The notes under the pieces were generated by a model. That model saw nothing but the letters and a program-made list of their open reading frames with translations, was not told the DNA's origin and did not search any database. Below are positions 1 to 64,000 of a DNA stretch of 64,000 bases, piece after piece. Position 1 is the first letter of the stretch. Every line of letters starts with the position of its first letter. The DNA comes from Flaccisagitta enflata (lineage: Eukaryota > Chaetognatha > Sagittoidea > Aphragmophora): assembly GCA_965153355.1 (NCBI GenBank), contig OZ231127.1, positions 72,168,001 through 72,232,000 of the forward strand, in the 5' to 3' direction. The position numbers and the translations under genes were made by a program.

Positions 1-28
1 TACCTTGTGATAAACCATGAAATATGGT

Positions 29-161
<133 letters not shown>

Positions 162-483
162 CAGAAAGACAGACTCATAGCAGAGGCTTTACGTATGAAC
201 CTACGGCAACGGACTGACTAAGGGACCAATGCCAGTCATATCTCCAGACTTGAAATATCTCACACTGCTGTCTCACATAAGGTTTGAGATAAGAATGACA
301 TTACTATGCGTTTTTTTGCATTTTTGCATAGGTCATAAGCATAAAAACCAAGAACCATCAAGTAGAATATCTCTCCCAAGGCGCTTTTTGAAAAAGATGA
401 AAATAACATGATTTTTAGCTTCAATTTACATAAACAATTTTTCAGGTTGCTTTCACCTAAATTTTGTTTGTAGATAGCCATAC

Positions 484-560
484 CTGCCATTGGTGCAGCA
501 TTGGAGGCCGCAATGACCGCCGCAATGACAGCCATAAGTAAAACGGCGCAGTTCATTTTC
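484..560 (-). CDS. First coding exon of a small secreted protein (signal peptide)
   Basis: Read on the minus strand, a good 3' splice site (pyrimidine run ending CCCACAG) sits four bases before an ATG at 556-554. The frame then encodes MNCAVLLMAVIAAVIAASNA, a textbook signal peptide with a short n-region, an alanine/valine/isoleucine core and a small-residue cleavage region, followed by APMA. A 5' splice site (GCAG|GTATGG) ends the exon after 24 codons plus one base. The rest of the protein must lie to the left; I could not identify a following exon between 1 and 480, so the gene probably leaves the window. The mature product is unknown. The splice sites and signal sequence support a real exon, but no homology is recognised. 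Confidence 0.5.
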
Positions 561-1059
561 CTGTGGGAAAAGAATCAGAACGACCTAGAATAACAAAAAT
601 AGTGTTTTGGAATGTTACTTATTTGTTCTAGTTTCCATTTGTTCAGTTTTATAGACAGTCCAATACACCAACATTTTAACAATACTCAAAGCAAATCCGG
701 AATGACATGGTAAGGAAGGAAAGTTGCTGAAAGATCTTTTTGATGTCCTGATCAGATTAATAAATAAGATTTTCTGTGTCACTCTCATTCAAGCACAAAT
801 TTGATCTATGAACAAACCTGTTATGGGTGATATTGAGTTATTGCAATTTGTTCCAGGCTTTTTCGTTGCTTGAAGTATTTGAAATTTGGAATAATGCAAC
901 CGCTTTTATATAGTTCAGATAAATGGAGTGGGCCGGGTTTTGAAACGAGGGGAAAAAACGAGGTCCATTACTGAGACAAGGAGATAGTTAATGCGTCTCC
1001 CGCCTACGGAATTCTAGAATGACCTCTTTCAAAGATCAGACTGCGTAGGTTTGAAATTC

Positions 1060-1657
1060 TACAGTACGATGTAAGCAAAGACGACCTAGACTGGAGGATA
1101 GATTTTAGGTATGTTAATTTCAATTGATGTATAAAGAAATTGAGATCTATACTAATTAAAAATTACTCTATTGTTTGAATATGTTGGGTTCTCTTATTCT
1201 TCAACTTGTGACTTGACTTTATCAGGACTTCATTTTTCAATGTTCTACCTTTGCTCATCAGATTGTGCAAAAAATATTCCGTAATCTAGAAGAAAAAAAT
1301 CAGCTCAATCAGACCATTTTTGCAGGTTTTATGCCTGTTTTAAGCTTTGCCCAGATATTGATTAACATAATCATTCTTCTTGAAAAATAACTGTAAAACC
1401 TGTAAAAATAGTCCAATTAAGCTGATTTTTTTTCTCAAAATTATTTGAAATTTTTAGCCCAATCTGATGGGCTAGGTTAGAACGTTGAAAAATGAAGTCC
1501 TGATGAAGTCAAGTCACAAGTTGAAGAATGAGAAAAGCTAACATATTCAAGCAATAGAGCAACCTTTGATTAACATAGATCTCAATTTTTTTTATAAATC
1601 AAATTAAATAAAAATACCTAAAATCTATCCTCCAGTCTTTGCTCCCATCGTACTGTA
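1060..1657. mobile_element. Foldback MITE with TACAGTACGATG ends
   Basis: The left end TACAGTACGATG and the right end CATCGTACTGTA are inverted copies, and the arms remain complementary for over 200 bases each. For example, ACTGGAGGATAGATTTTAGG near 1090 is repeated inverted near 1620, and CTTCAACTTGTGACTTGAC near 1200 near 1510. The outermost TA could be the TA target duplication typical of Tc1/mariner-type elements. There is no ORF, so it is non-autonomous. Confidence 0.8.
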
Positions 1658-1891
1658 TCCTACAAGAGCTTTAAAAATCTGATAAAGCAGGAATGAATGT
1701 CAAGAGAAAAAAAAATCAAATTAAGTGCAAAGCGGAATGAATGTCTTTGCCATAAAAAAACCTTCTGCTCCTTTTGGGCAGCGGCCAAAATCATTCTGCC
1801 AAAACAATTTGACTGCATCTGGTCTTGCGCTGGCGTTCTATCCCACTTCTGTCTTTTCTTGAGGCGTTTGTCAAAATTTCGTTCTCCTGGC

Positions 1892-2258
1892 TGTGTACAC
1901 ATTACGTCCCATGAACCGCCCCAAACTTCGACGCTGACTCTCACCAATCTTACCATGGTTGAGGCTTGGTAAAAAAACATCCCATGCAAAATTTCAGGCC
2001 TCTGGAACAGCAGGAACCTTTGTCAGGGTGACCATGAAGTTTCCATAGAAACCTATGGCAGAGACAAAATTTGCATAATAGAAATATTGATTCCAATGCT
2101 AATTCAATACAAACTTCAACCTAATCCTGACAAAGGTTCCTGCTAACTCAGAGACCCAAAATTTTGCATGGAATGTTATTTTACCAAGCCTCAACTGTGG
2201 TAAGATTGGTGAGAGCCATAGTCAAAGTTTGGGGCGCTTCACGGGACGTAGTACACAT
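1892..2258. mobile_element. Foldback (inverted-repeat) element
   Basis: The left arm (about 1892-2030; GTACACATTACGTCCC... GCCCCAAAC ... CTTTGTCAGG) is repeated inverted at about 2125-2258, with a loop of about 95 bases. No coding capacity. The family is not recognised. Confidence 0.7.
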
Positions 2259-2259
2259 A

Positions 2260-3720
2260 CATATGGTGGCCGGTTGGGGTCATGGGGACCCTCAGCCTAG
2301 GGATATTGTGGGTTGTGGGAAAGGGGACCTTCAGTCCATTGCTATCAAAGCAAGATCGAGACAGCTAGGCCATTGCACTAACAATGAATACCTTAGTTCA
2401 CTTTTCGCGTTCCTTGTTCCACGAACCTCATGTCGGTTTGATGGTCAATTCCTTTACTCTTCTTTTGCCATATCTGAATACTTTTCAATCGCGTGACTTG
2501 TCGGTCTTTGGGTCTGCCCAATGCCCATTAAACATTTAAAGACATTAAGAGGGTTTTTCAGGCCGTCTTTCTTCCTTTTTTGCAGGCATTTGAGTCGTTG
2601 TAGTCATTTTGACAAATTAGACCAACCAGGTCATTCCGGCTCTTTGGGCCGGATCATTATGCCATTATAGCCATTGTAATCAGCAACTGTAATCAGTGCC
2701 AATTTGCTCATTGGCAACTATTGTTGATCTTTCCAAATTAAGTAAGTATATGTGCATTTGCATTCAATTGAATGACTAAATAAGATAAGTTGGAACCGGT
2801 GGTTTAGGTTTGTAGGTTTCCATGTATGTTTTTATCAACTACATGTACACAATAGAGATAATATATGAATATTTTTTAGGATCTAGTGCACGCAACTTGT
2901 TTTTTAACCCGTTTTTTGTTATCTCTTACAAATAATCGTCATCTGTCAATGTCAACTTCTTTATGCAAATAAGCTTTAAAAAATTGTGATACGACTGAGG
3001 GGTCTCTTTTTTCCTTTCGGTCCATCGACGTCAATAGTTCTTATCACATTGTTTAGATTTTTGCGATCTTGACACACCTGGGAAAAAAAGCCAACAAGAC
3101 CACCTTGTACGTAGCCTGCGGGTTTGCTCAAGGTGGGGTGCGTCGGTCTGTTAATCCGTCCCTCTTTTCAAAGCTCTTTTGTCAATAAGGCCGAAATAGT
3201 CGGGTCATTGTTGGGAAACTAGGACAGACGTCACTGCTACCTCAGTCGTGTGAAAATGGCCAGGGTCATTTGGTATTTGGAAAGGAGCAGCAAGCGAGAC
3301 CCACAGTTTATCAGCGCCGAAAAAAACGGGATAGGGACGGACCAACGGACTAACGGATTGACAAACCGGCAAAGCGGGGTATAGAGTCGCGTAGCACGCA
3401 ACTGTTAATCCACGGGCGAGATCTCAGGTTCAAAGCGCTATCAGAGAAGTACTGTAATAGGCAAAAACTTTTGGTTCTTTGCTTTAAGTCGCGACTCGTA
3501 TCACCTTCACGGCTTCAATGATGAATTCTGACCTCAATCGCATTTTCCTTGTTTTCACCAATATTCCCCCGATCCTTCTACCGACCCTTTCTTTCCTCTT
3601 ACACCTCCTCCATTGCCTACCCCCCCCCCGGCCCCCACCCTTTGCAATGGCATTCCCCCATGCTCTTTCGCTCCTCCTTTGTCTACCTCCCACTTCCTCC
3701 ACACTTTTGTCGCCTCTCCA
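2260..3720. other. Intergenic or intronic stretch, no gene seen
   Basis: No spliced or long ORF could be supported. A partial hairpin-end repeat lies near 3310-3405 (see the repeat-family entries). If the LRR exon at 3721 belongs to a full LRRC8-type gene, its membrane exons are not recognisable here and would lie left of the window. Confidence 0.5.
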
Positions 3721-4394
3721 GATGGCCGTTGGCGTCTCTAAGAGATCGCCTTCGCGTCGGCGAGACTTCCGGCGAGAAGACCTTATCACTCGCCGATCAG
3801 GATTTACTCGGCCTCCCGATGTCTCTCAGCCTCGTCGAGGTTTCCGGCGACCATCTGGTGGAACTCGACGTCTCCTTCAACCGGAATCTCGACGACCTGC
3901 AACTGCTCGTCGAATTGAAGAATCTCAACACGCTGAAATGCGCTCGATGCGGCGTCGTCGACATGACGCCCGTCACCGAGTTGACCAAGCTCAACTTCCT
4001 GGATCTGAGCAGCAACAAAATCCGCGAGCTTCCGACGGAAGTGGAAGCGTTGATACTTTTGAAGGCGTTTTGGATCGACGCGAACGCGTTGACGGCGTTG
4101 TCGGAGGAAGTGGCGCTGCTTCCGGCGTTGAACGAGATCCGCGTGGAAGCTTCGATGATGGCGTCACTTCCGCCGGAGCTGCGCTCGAGATGGAGAGCCT
4201 CCAAGCTGCAACCCCGGATGTGGAAGAAGGTGAAGAGTGTGGGTGGTGATAACGAGAGTGTGGGTGGTAGCAGCGGTGGTGGCGGTGGTGAGGATGGAGG
4301 TGATGTTGGTGGTGATGAAGGTGACGGCCGTGACGCCGCCGCTGTCACCGTCAATCTCGACAACGTCGGCCCCGGCAACGACGAACGCGTATGA
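3721..4394 (+). CDS. LRRC8-like gene A: C-terminal leucine-rich exon (partial)
   Basis: A pyrimidine-rich tract ending TCTCCAG at 3720 opens an exon whose frame reads WPLASLRDRL..., then typical LRRs: HLVELDVSFNRNL, LNTLKCARCGVVDM, LNFLDLSSNKIRELP, LKAFWIDANALTALS. It closes with LPPELRSRW, close to the LPPEVKERLW ending of vertebrate LRRC8 proteins. A Gly/Asp/Glu-rich tail then runs to a stop at 4392-4394. An alternative is splicing out at AAG|GTGAAG near 4227, which would drop the tail. The LRR region aligns with the LRRs of the gene at 7310-23021, but here it is one exon where the neighbour has three. The exon is much more GC-rich than its surroundings. No membrane-domain exons are visible upstream, so this is either the 3' end of a tandem paralogue or a solo LRR copy. 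Confidence 0.65.
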
Positions 4395-4399
4395 GGGGC

Positions 4400-7000
4400 T
4401 AAAATTTGCCTTTTATTACCGATTTAGGCATAATTCAAAAGATAATGCTGTGCACCAAATAATAACTAAAATGGCTAGTTTTGGCCATAACGTAGCTGTG
4501 TATATAATAGCTACATATCTTTACAAAGTTGTCTTTTCTAAGCTATATCCAAAGCTCTAACTAGATTTTTACGTGTTCCTCATCTTTATGTCCTTATTTG
4601 CACCATATTTGAAGTGGTGATGATCTTTTTTATTTTGGTACTTTTCATCATCGAGGGTTGGATAAACAAATGAAACAAATATTGCTGAAATTTAGATGAG
4701 GAAAAAAGATAGTTTGTAAAACTTAAACAAAGGCTTCAGGCCGGTTTTAGTATCAGTTTAAGAACAAAGAGTTACTAAGACACTGAAAACAGTGCAGTGA
4801 GGCCGAACTACTTGATTTGAAATTAAAATGCATTAATGCATCCATAGACGAGATTAAGTTGGCAAGCATATTCACAAGGTTGCTCATCTTGGAAAGGCAT
4901 TTCCAACAGATAGACCAATGCAATGGTTGATAAATTTTGGTTTTATATTTGTTTTATATATATTTCTTATCATTTTTTATTATATTTGTTTTAGTTTATT
5001 AGTTATTTTTTCTTAGTTCATGTCATCATGTGTTTAAAAAGGCTAAGGAATGTCAGGAAATGCATACAAGTTCAACATTTTTTTCCCATTAACCCTCGAT
5101 GATGGATGACTGAGCGGGTGATTTTATTTTTCTAACATTTTTGGGTCTGAGGTTGAAAAGTTGGCCTCAATGGAAAAATTAACAGTAAAGCTCGATATTT
5201 GAGCTTTCACGGAACAACATCGACACGGCCATGCGTTTTTACTACCCGCCACTAAAGCAGTAGTTCTTCGCACTAGCTTTACAGGTTTTTCTTTTTTTAC
5301 TAGCGCTCTTCTTTGTGTATCATGTCTAGCGGCTAAATCTTGCATTAGTTGCATAGTATACTACTGTATGACATGTGCAACAATTCATCCTACATAAAAC
5401 TCATACAATTAATCAAAAGGAATCAGAAAATGAAAAAAGTCTACTATAGTTATTACTAAGAAAGTTTAAGCTACAATCTACATATCTATTGATTTAAGAG
5501 TTTGGCTGCTTTATAGTTATAGTTATAGTTATAGTTTTAGTATTTATGTCTTCTTCTTTGTGTTTCATTTCAACTTTCTCTTCCCTTAAACGCTTTGAAA
5601 AATCTATTGGTATCAATTATAGCCTGGTGAATGTTCAGAGTCCTGGTCGCATGCAGTTTTAGTCTAAATGTAGTGGTAGTCTATTAGCACAATACTTATT
5701 TCCTGAACAAAGTTAAAAACCTTTTGTAACAACTGTTATAATCCAAGTCTCTAACGTAAGCTTGAAGAAGGATGACAGACAGACTGGCAGATAGACAGAC
5801 AGACAGACAGACAGACGTTTGGAAATTTCTTTACAAAGATGAGAAGGAAGCCACTAAAAAATTTGATAAAATGAAATCTTATCTCGGTGAGAATTTTTAA
5901 GGCCCTCACAATCAGTATCTATGACCATGATTGATAGGTGGCGTCACGGCCATAGACTAAGATTGACGAAAAAAGACCAACAGACCAGGTTCACGAGACA
6001 CATCACGTTAGTCAAATAGTAGTAACCAACTACCATTTTAAGGGAGCTTTTCGCGTGGTAAAGTACTAATGGTGTTCTATGGGATGTTAACCTCTTCCAC
6101 CTCTACTTACCCTATTACCATTTGTAATATTTTTTTCTAATTTTTTTCTTACTGCTTTATCTCATAGGGGGAATCAGTTCGAGTCCGTCGCAAGCTAGAA
6201 GATTCTGCATCATCTGCAGCCGAATCTCGGAAACAAACAGAATCTCAATCGAGTGACGCTCAAACAAAAGACAAAATTGCTTGAGATAAGCGCTCAGGTG
6301 GAATCGGGGTGGGCTGTGGGGGTTCTTTACCCATACTATAGATTTAGTTATAATCATCAGGGTGGGCGCAATATTGTTACATAAGTTGATTCTGTTCATA
6401 TTTAAAATTTTACTTACAAGTTGCGACTTAAGTCACATCAACAAATTGTGACTTAAGTGACAACAAGATCTTGTTCGGTACATTTACGTGATTATAGAGT
6501 TTTTTATCTTGTACATATTTGACGGCGTTGAATTACTATTTAAGCTTTAAATCTTAATTCTGAATTTTCTAGAAACTTTTCATCAAAAGATAGATGTCGT
6601 TTTTATGGTTGATTTTCTTCAAACTGGAATATTGAAAAGCGTTAATTCTACAAAATATACCCTTTTCCAGCTGATACTTTATTCTCTCTATGTGCTAAAA
6701 TGTTATTTTCTGTACACGATTGCTATAAGCCTACCGCATAGCTTTGTTACGCCGCCAAATGAAAGCCGTGACCTCCTCTTTTACCAGTTTTAGTCTGTTT
6801 ATTTCCCATTTTATTTTGCTATTTATTTCGCGTGCATGCTGTGGTATTTTCATTCCTGTGCTCCCGTTTTTAGCAGCGCTCCACGTGTCCACAGATTGAA
6901 TTAAAAAAAAAAAAATGCGATGATATGTAAAAGAACATCACGAGCACGGAACTCAGTTGAGAAAGGGAAGAGTGGTCCTTCAGCCATCTGAGGGGAAAGG
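4400..7000. other. Intergenic region, AT-rich, no gene seen
   Basis: Mostly AT-rich unique-looking DNA with short simple repeats (TAGTTA near 5510, CAGA near 5790). A minus-strand ORF at 5124-5354 has no recognisable domain and no splice support, so it is not annotated. Promoter elements of the gene at 7310 cannot be pinpointed. Confidence 0.5.
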
Positions 7001-7040
7001 AACAATTGCATGGTGATGGCAATTTGAATACAATAAAAAG

Positions 7041-7285
<245 letters not shown>

Positions 7286-7309
7286 GCGTGACTCGAGAAC
7301 CGCGTAACG

Positions 7310-23021
<15,712 letters not shown>

Positions 23022-23470
23022 TTACAACACTGACAACATGTACATGACTCGGTCAGGATGTTCATGCAATTAGTTGATAGCAGCTAGCTAGCTCTGCTTT
23101 GACAATGTTTTTTGCTTTGTTGCAGTCTATGGTGCTTTTTATGTTTCTTCGCTAACAGTTGAATGTTCTGTTTTTAATTATACCGTGTAGAAAAAAAAGG
23201 ACGTTTGATTATTTTTAACATACGAGAGAGAGAGATGTATTCAAATTATTTTCGGGACATTATTTCAATAGACAAGATTTCAAATTTGGTTAGCTGTAAG
23301 TTTTTTTAAGATGCCATAGTTTAACAATTGACCGCATCACGAACTAAAAAGAAATGTTTTTTTTTCAAATCGTGATTTTTTTTTAAAACATGTTCACCAT
23401 TTGATTGTTGAAAATGAACGCGTGAAGTTAATAAGAACGAAATTTGCGGAATAAAAAGATCAGAGAAACG
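23022..23470 (+). other. Likely 3' UTR of the LRRC8-like gene
   Basis: Follows the TGA at 23019-23021. The sequence is AT-rich with an AATAAA at about 23450, the first plausible polyadenylation signal. Confidence 0.45.
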
Positions 23471-23889
23471 TGAAAATTGTGTTTTTTTTTCGGTAGGGGA
23501 ATTTTTTGAGGCTAAGAAGAATTTTTCATAAAAAATGAGATTGTTTCATGAACCTCCCGATTGTCATTTGATGAAGTGACATTGATGGTGACAATGATTC
23601 AGAGTGATCATCAGAGAGGAAAAAAAAGAAAAATCCACCCGCCAAGATATTACTTATCAAACTTTTTGACAACTAAAGAGGCAGCTTGGACATAATTGAC
23701 ATGTGATAACATAATCGACGCCTGATGCCATACTCGTTATCAAGACAGATCGAGCTGAAAACTTCGCTATCTCACATTTGATTGTAATAATTGTAATAAT
23801 TTATGGCCTACTTTTAATGCTTGAAAGTGGGTCAACAGGGGAGAGAGCCCATGAGGAGCCAATAAAACAGAAGATTATGGAAAGAGGAG

Positions 23890-23938
<49 letters not shown>
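23890..23938. repeat. (GA)n microsatellite
   Basis: About 24 GA units between the two convergent genes. Confidence 0.95.
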
Positions 23939-23941
<3 letters not shown>

Positions 23942-25282
23942 CTTTGACTTTCTTGTGCAAAATAAGAAGAGAAATAAATAGAAATAAGTGAAGGTTTTTT
24001 AGTGGCTTTAAATTTTTCATTACAAGAGCTTGATTGTCAATTAATGCGCGTCAATCCGTATTAGCGCCGTTTCCTTTTAATTGTTTGTAATTCTTAAAAG
24101 TTTTTTTTTTAATCAAACAAAAGAAATCATTAACTAATGTTTTTGTACAAAAATCAGCGCAGGCTCGATCGAATCATATCGATTTTTTTCGCCTTGCACA
24201 ATTTTTACAAAGAAAAACACAAAGAAAGGTAGTTCTATTTTACAGAGATTAAGAATATGATCTAGTTGACTTGGTTTTTTTTATACACACGGTTGGTTTT
24301 TTGTTTGTAAGGCAAATATCGGGATTTTCAGTACAAGATAAAAATCACAATACAGGGGGAAAGAACATTGTAATATGAACGTTGGAAATCACTATCAAGA
24401 TTTCTTTTCTTGTTTTCAGTCGTTGAAAATGAAGCATGTTAGTTCCATTTTAGGTATACAAAAATGCTAAAAAAATGAAGGGGTTTTAAGAGCGATTGCA
24501 GTGGAAACTGATGACTGGAACCTTTGACGTTTCCACTGGGGTGGGTTTGGGACGAGGTCGCAAGGGGCCGTAAGGGGGCGAGAGACAAATTGTTTCGAAT
24601 ATCAGGGGGAAGGGGAAGGGGGCAGAAAAGGAAAGGAGGGCGATTGGGACAGGCGAGCGAAGAATTTATGACATTAAATGTGTGAACTCATCAAGAATCG
24701 AAGATATGGGTTTCATTTTCTGTTTTTCACACGTAATGTGTCCCAAGTTAATAAAGTTGTAAGTGAACATTGGATGTTAACAAGTTGGCCAACATTTTGT
24801 ATATGAAATCAACAAGTGGACAAACGCATTCCGTTGTAAAACTGCCAATGCACGCTCCATAACGTGCAATCATTGAAACGGTGCTCGCACTCTTAACGGT
24901 GCACGCATAATGGCCCAAAAATCATAATCGGTATACGGTTCTCTGCTGAACAGCTCATGAGGGATTAGTATTTGATCATTACTTTTTCCATTTATGCTTA
25001 CCACATCGGTTTATTGGCCATCATAACAGTGAGAAAATGTAAATCAAATCTTTATTGTGGCTTTTTTGACAATAAACGCCAAGAAAGAGATAAACAAAGA
25101 GAATCCAAACACAAATCACAAACTCACACACAAAAGAGATTAAAAAAATCATGATAACAAAGAAGAAGTAGAAAGAATCCGCGGAAAAAACTAGGACTCG
25201 AGCAGGACAGCAGGACAGCAGGACAGCAGGAGATCACGAGATCACGACCGAATGATAGAATTGACAACTAATTTCACGGAGA

Positions 25283-25550
25283 CAGTCTAGGGACATTTCG
25301 ATATTTGTAGATATGTCAGCAGTTTGGTATATTTCAACTCATCGAAATCTCTCATTCAGGCATATTTCAACGGGTTGAAATCTCTCATTTTGGCACATTT
25401 CAACACGTTAAAATCTCTCATTCCACAAGATTTATATCAGTAGAATGAAAGATTTCAACCTGTTGAAATATGCCAGAATGAGAGATTTCAACGGGTTGAA
25501 ATATACCAAACTGCTGACATATCTACAAATACCGAAATGTCCATAGACTG
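25283..25550. mobile_element. Palindromic MITE with CAGTCTAGGGAC ends
   Basis: Left CAGTCTAGGGACATTTCG and inverted right CAGTCTATGGACATTTCG; the arms continue through GATATTTGTAGATATGTCAG. The interior is repeats of GAAATCTCTCATT and TTTCAACNNGTTGAAAT. The flanks (GAGA / TAGA) are compatible with a 4-bp target duplication with one change. The same terminal dodecamer occurs at 44880-47420. Confidence 0.75.
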
Positions 25551-26049
25551 TAGAGTAGGAAAATGGGGAAAAAAAATGAAGAAACGTTAATGCTAGAGCA
25601 ACAATTCACTCGATTAAACCAAACAATGGAAGTCAAAACAAAAAAAATTTTATGTTAAAAACGTTATTTGAATCGGGGCTGCGCCTTTTTTTCTCATGTT
25701 AAAGATGTCAGTTTGATGCCATGGTCGATGTTGATCATGTTATGGTCTAAGGTTGATGCCATGCTCATGGGAGTTGACGCCATAGTCGTGGGGTTGAGGG
25801 GTTGACCTCATGGGTAAGAGGTTGGATTATTTCGACGAAGCTATGGATGAATCATTCTATGAATGCAATGGATCGCATTGAGTCTAGACATCGAATAGTC
25901 AAATGATGATGGCGACGAAATGTGTCAAATGGATTAAGTTGACGCAGTTATTTTGCTTGACGCAATTATCGAATCAGCCAGCATGAACGAAGCTAAGTAA
26001 TGGCTTTCAATCACGAAATTGATATCAGACTTAGTTAGGTTGAGGACAG

Positions 26050-26444
26050 CCCGATTGGCAACAATAACCGTTATTCGTTGGCGTAGTTGTTAATTTTGTT
26101 GGCGTAGTCAATTTAGTCATCGGGTTGGTGGAGGAAATAGATAATGGCGCAGTGAGAAGGGGAATTTGGTCCGGACCCAAATCAGTCAGTTGAGGGAAAT
26201 AGGGCGCGTCGACGTGGTCAATTACATGGCGTATCAAAATCAACAATGGACATTATAGATTGGCGTAGCCACAATCAGTCGAACATTAATAACGAGTGGC
26301 GTGGCCAGTCATGGTCGGTCTTCATCAGCCCGACGTTATTGACGTGTCATGACGCAATTGTTTTTTAGATTTGTATTCATACATAAATTGGCGTAGTTAA
26401 TTCAATTCTTCTTAACGATTGGCGTAGTAAGATCCATTGTTCAA
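26050..26444 (-). repeat. 3' UTR of the phosphatase gene with repeated copies of the coding end
   Basis: The last codons and stop of the phosphatase (CACTACGCCAATTGA on the minus strand) reappear as CTACGCCAAT-like motifs at about 26422, 26388, 26303, 26265, 26110 and 26085. An AATAAA on the minus strand at about 25051-25056 could end the transcript. Confidence 0.6.
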
Positions 26445-63795
<37,351 letters not shown>

Positions 63796-64000
63796 CTGAA
63801 GACAAAAGTTCAAAGCAGAAAAGTTCAAGGGGGATCATGGAGACAAACGTTTTAGGCAGAAAAGTTCACGGGGGAACCTGAACACAAAAGTTCAAAGCAG
63901 AAAAGTTCAAGGGGGAACCTGGACACAAAAGTATAAAGGAGGAAAGTTCAAGGGGGATCATAGAGACAAACGTTTTAGGCAGAAAAGTTCAAGAGGGAAC
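63796..64000 (-). repeat. Tandem copies of the first visible phosphatase exon start and acceptor
   Basis: Repeats built on AAAAGTTCAAGGGGGAACCTGAAGACAAAAGTTCAAAGCAG (given here in pieces: AAAAGTTCAAGGGGGAACCT, GACAAAAGTTCAAAGCAG) continue past the window edge. On the minus strand they read as pyrimidine tract, CAG and the exon start GTTCCCCCTTGAAC. Confidence 0.8.

Noticed and set aside
3518-4249. Alternative plus-strand frame with an ATG at 3721 and an Arg/Ser-rich product
   Set aside because: The overlapping frame encodes clear LRRs; the Arg-rich frame is a shadow caused by GC-rich codons.
5124-5354. Minus-strand ORF of 76 codons
   Set aside because: No recognisable domain, no splice-site support and ordinary length for chance.

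Overview
The window is animal nuclear DNA. Genes are cut into many short exons by GT-AG introns, and they encode metazoan membrane proteins: an LRRC8-type channel and a LAR-type receptor tyrosine phosphatase. The rest is dense with long microsatellites, foldback/MITE-like elements and one intact non-LTR retrotransposon. I cannot name the species. LRRC8 was long regarded as a chordate family, but that alone does not settle placement. Exon models were built by hand from reading frame, splice signals and remembered family motifs; the intron phases close without conflict throughout.

Left part (1-23.5 kb, mainly + strand). A small minus-strand exon with a signal peptide lies at 484-560. A GC-rich exon at 3721-4394 is the leucine-rich C-terminus of a first LRRC8-like gene. 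A complete 13-exon LRRC8-like gene runs from 7310 to 23021 (about 534 residues: four membrane segments, then a short LRR tail). Its intron 9 holds an antisense LINE at about 16.28-20.55 kb with a 1306-codon ORF carrying endonuclease, reverse transcriptase and zinc fingers.

Right part (26.4-63.8 kb, minus strand). Twenty-six exons of a type IIa (LAR/PTPRD/PTPRS-like) receptor tyrosine phosphatase: fibronectin III repeats, a membrane-proximal domain, a transmembrane helix, catalytic D1 and pseudo-catalytic D2. Its 5' exons lie beyond the right edge. The intron that splits the D1 active-site arginine codon is about 9 kb and contains, on the opposite strand, a separate gene (32156-37775) with the unusual order LRR - Roc GTPase - COR - HEPN-like - two ubiquitin-like domains. 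That gene is the best candidate for an undescribed system, because it combines a switch/sensor layout with a possible RNA-cleaving module. An 87-bp hairpin insertion, or a tiny intron, breaks its reading frame near the COR end.

Two wider patterns stand out. First, exon edges with their splice sites are repeatedly copied into neighbouring introns, most strikingly a tandem donor array of about nine copies at 44.5-47.7 kb. Second, several foldback families recur. One has a conserved TATAGAG-hairpin-CTAAAAA end and in places supplies the 3' splice region of LRRC8 exons. One has CAGTCTAYGGAC ends and apparent 4-bp target duplications. One has about 45-bp GGGCAGCGGCCCC inverted ends around unrelated repetitive fillers.
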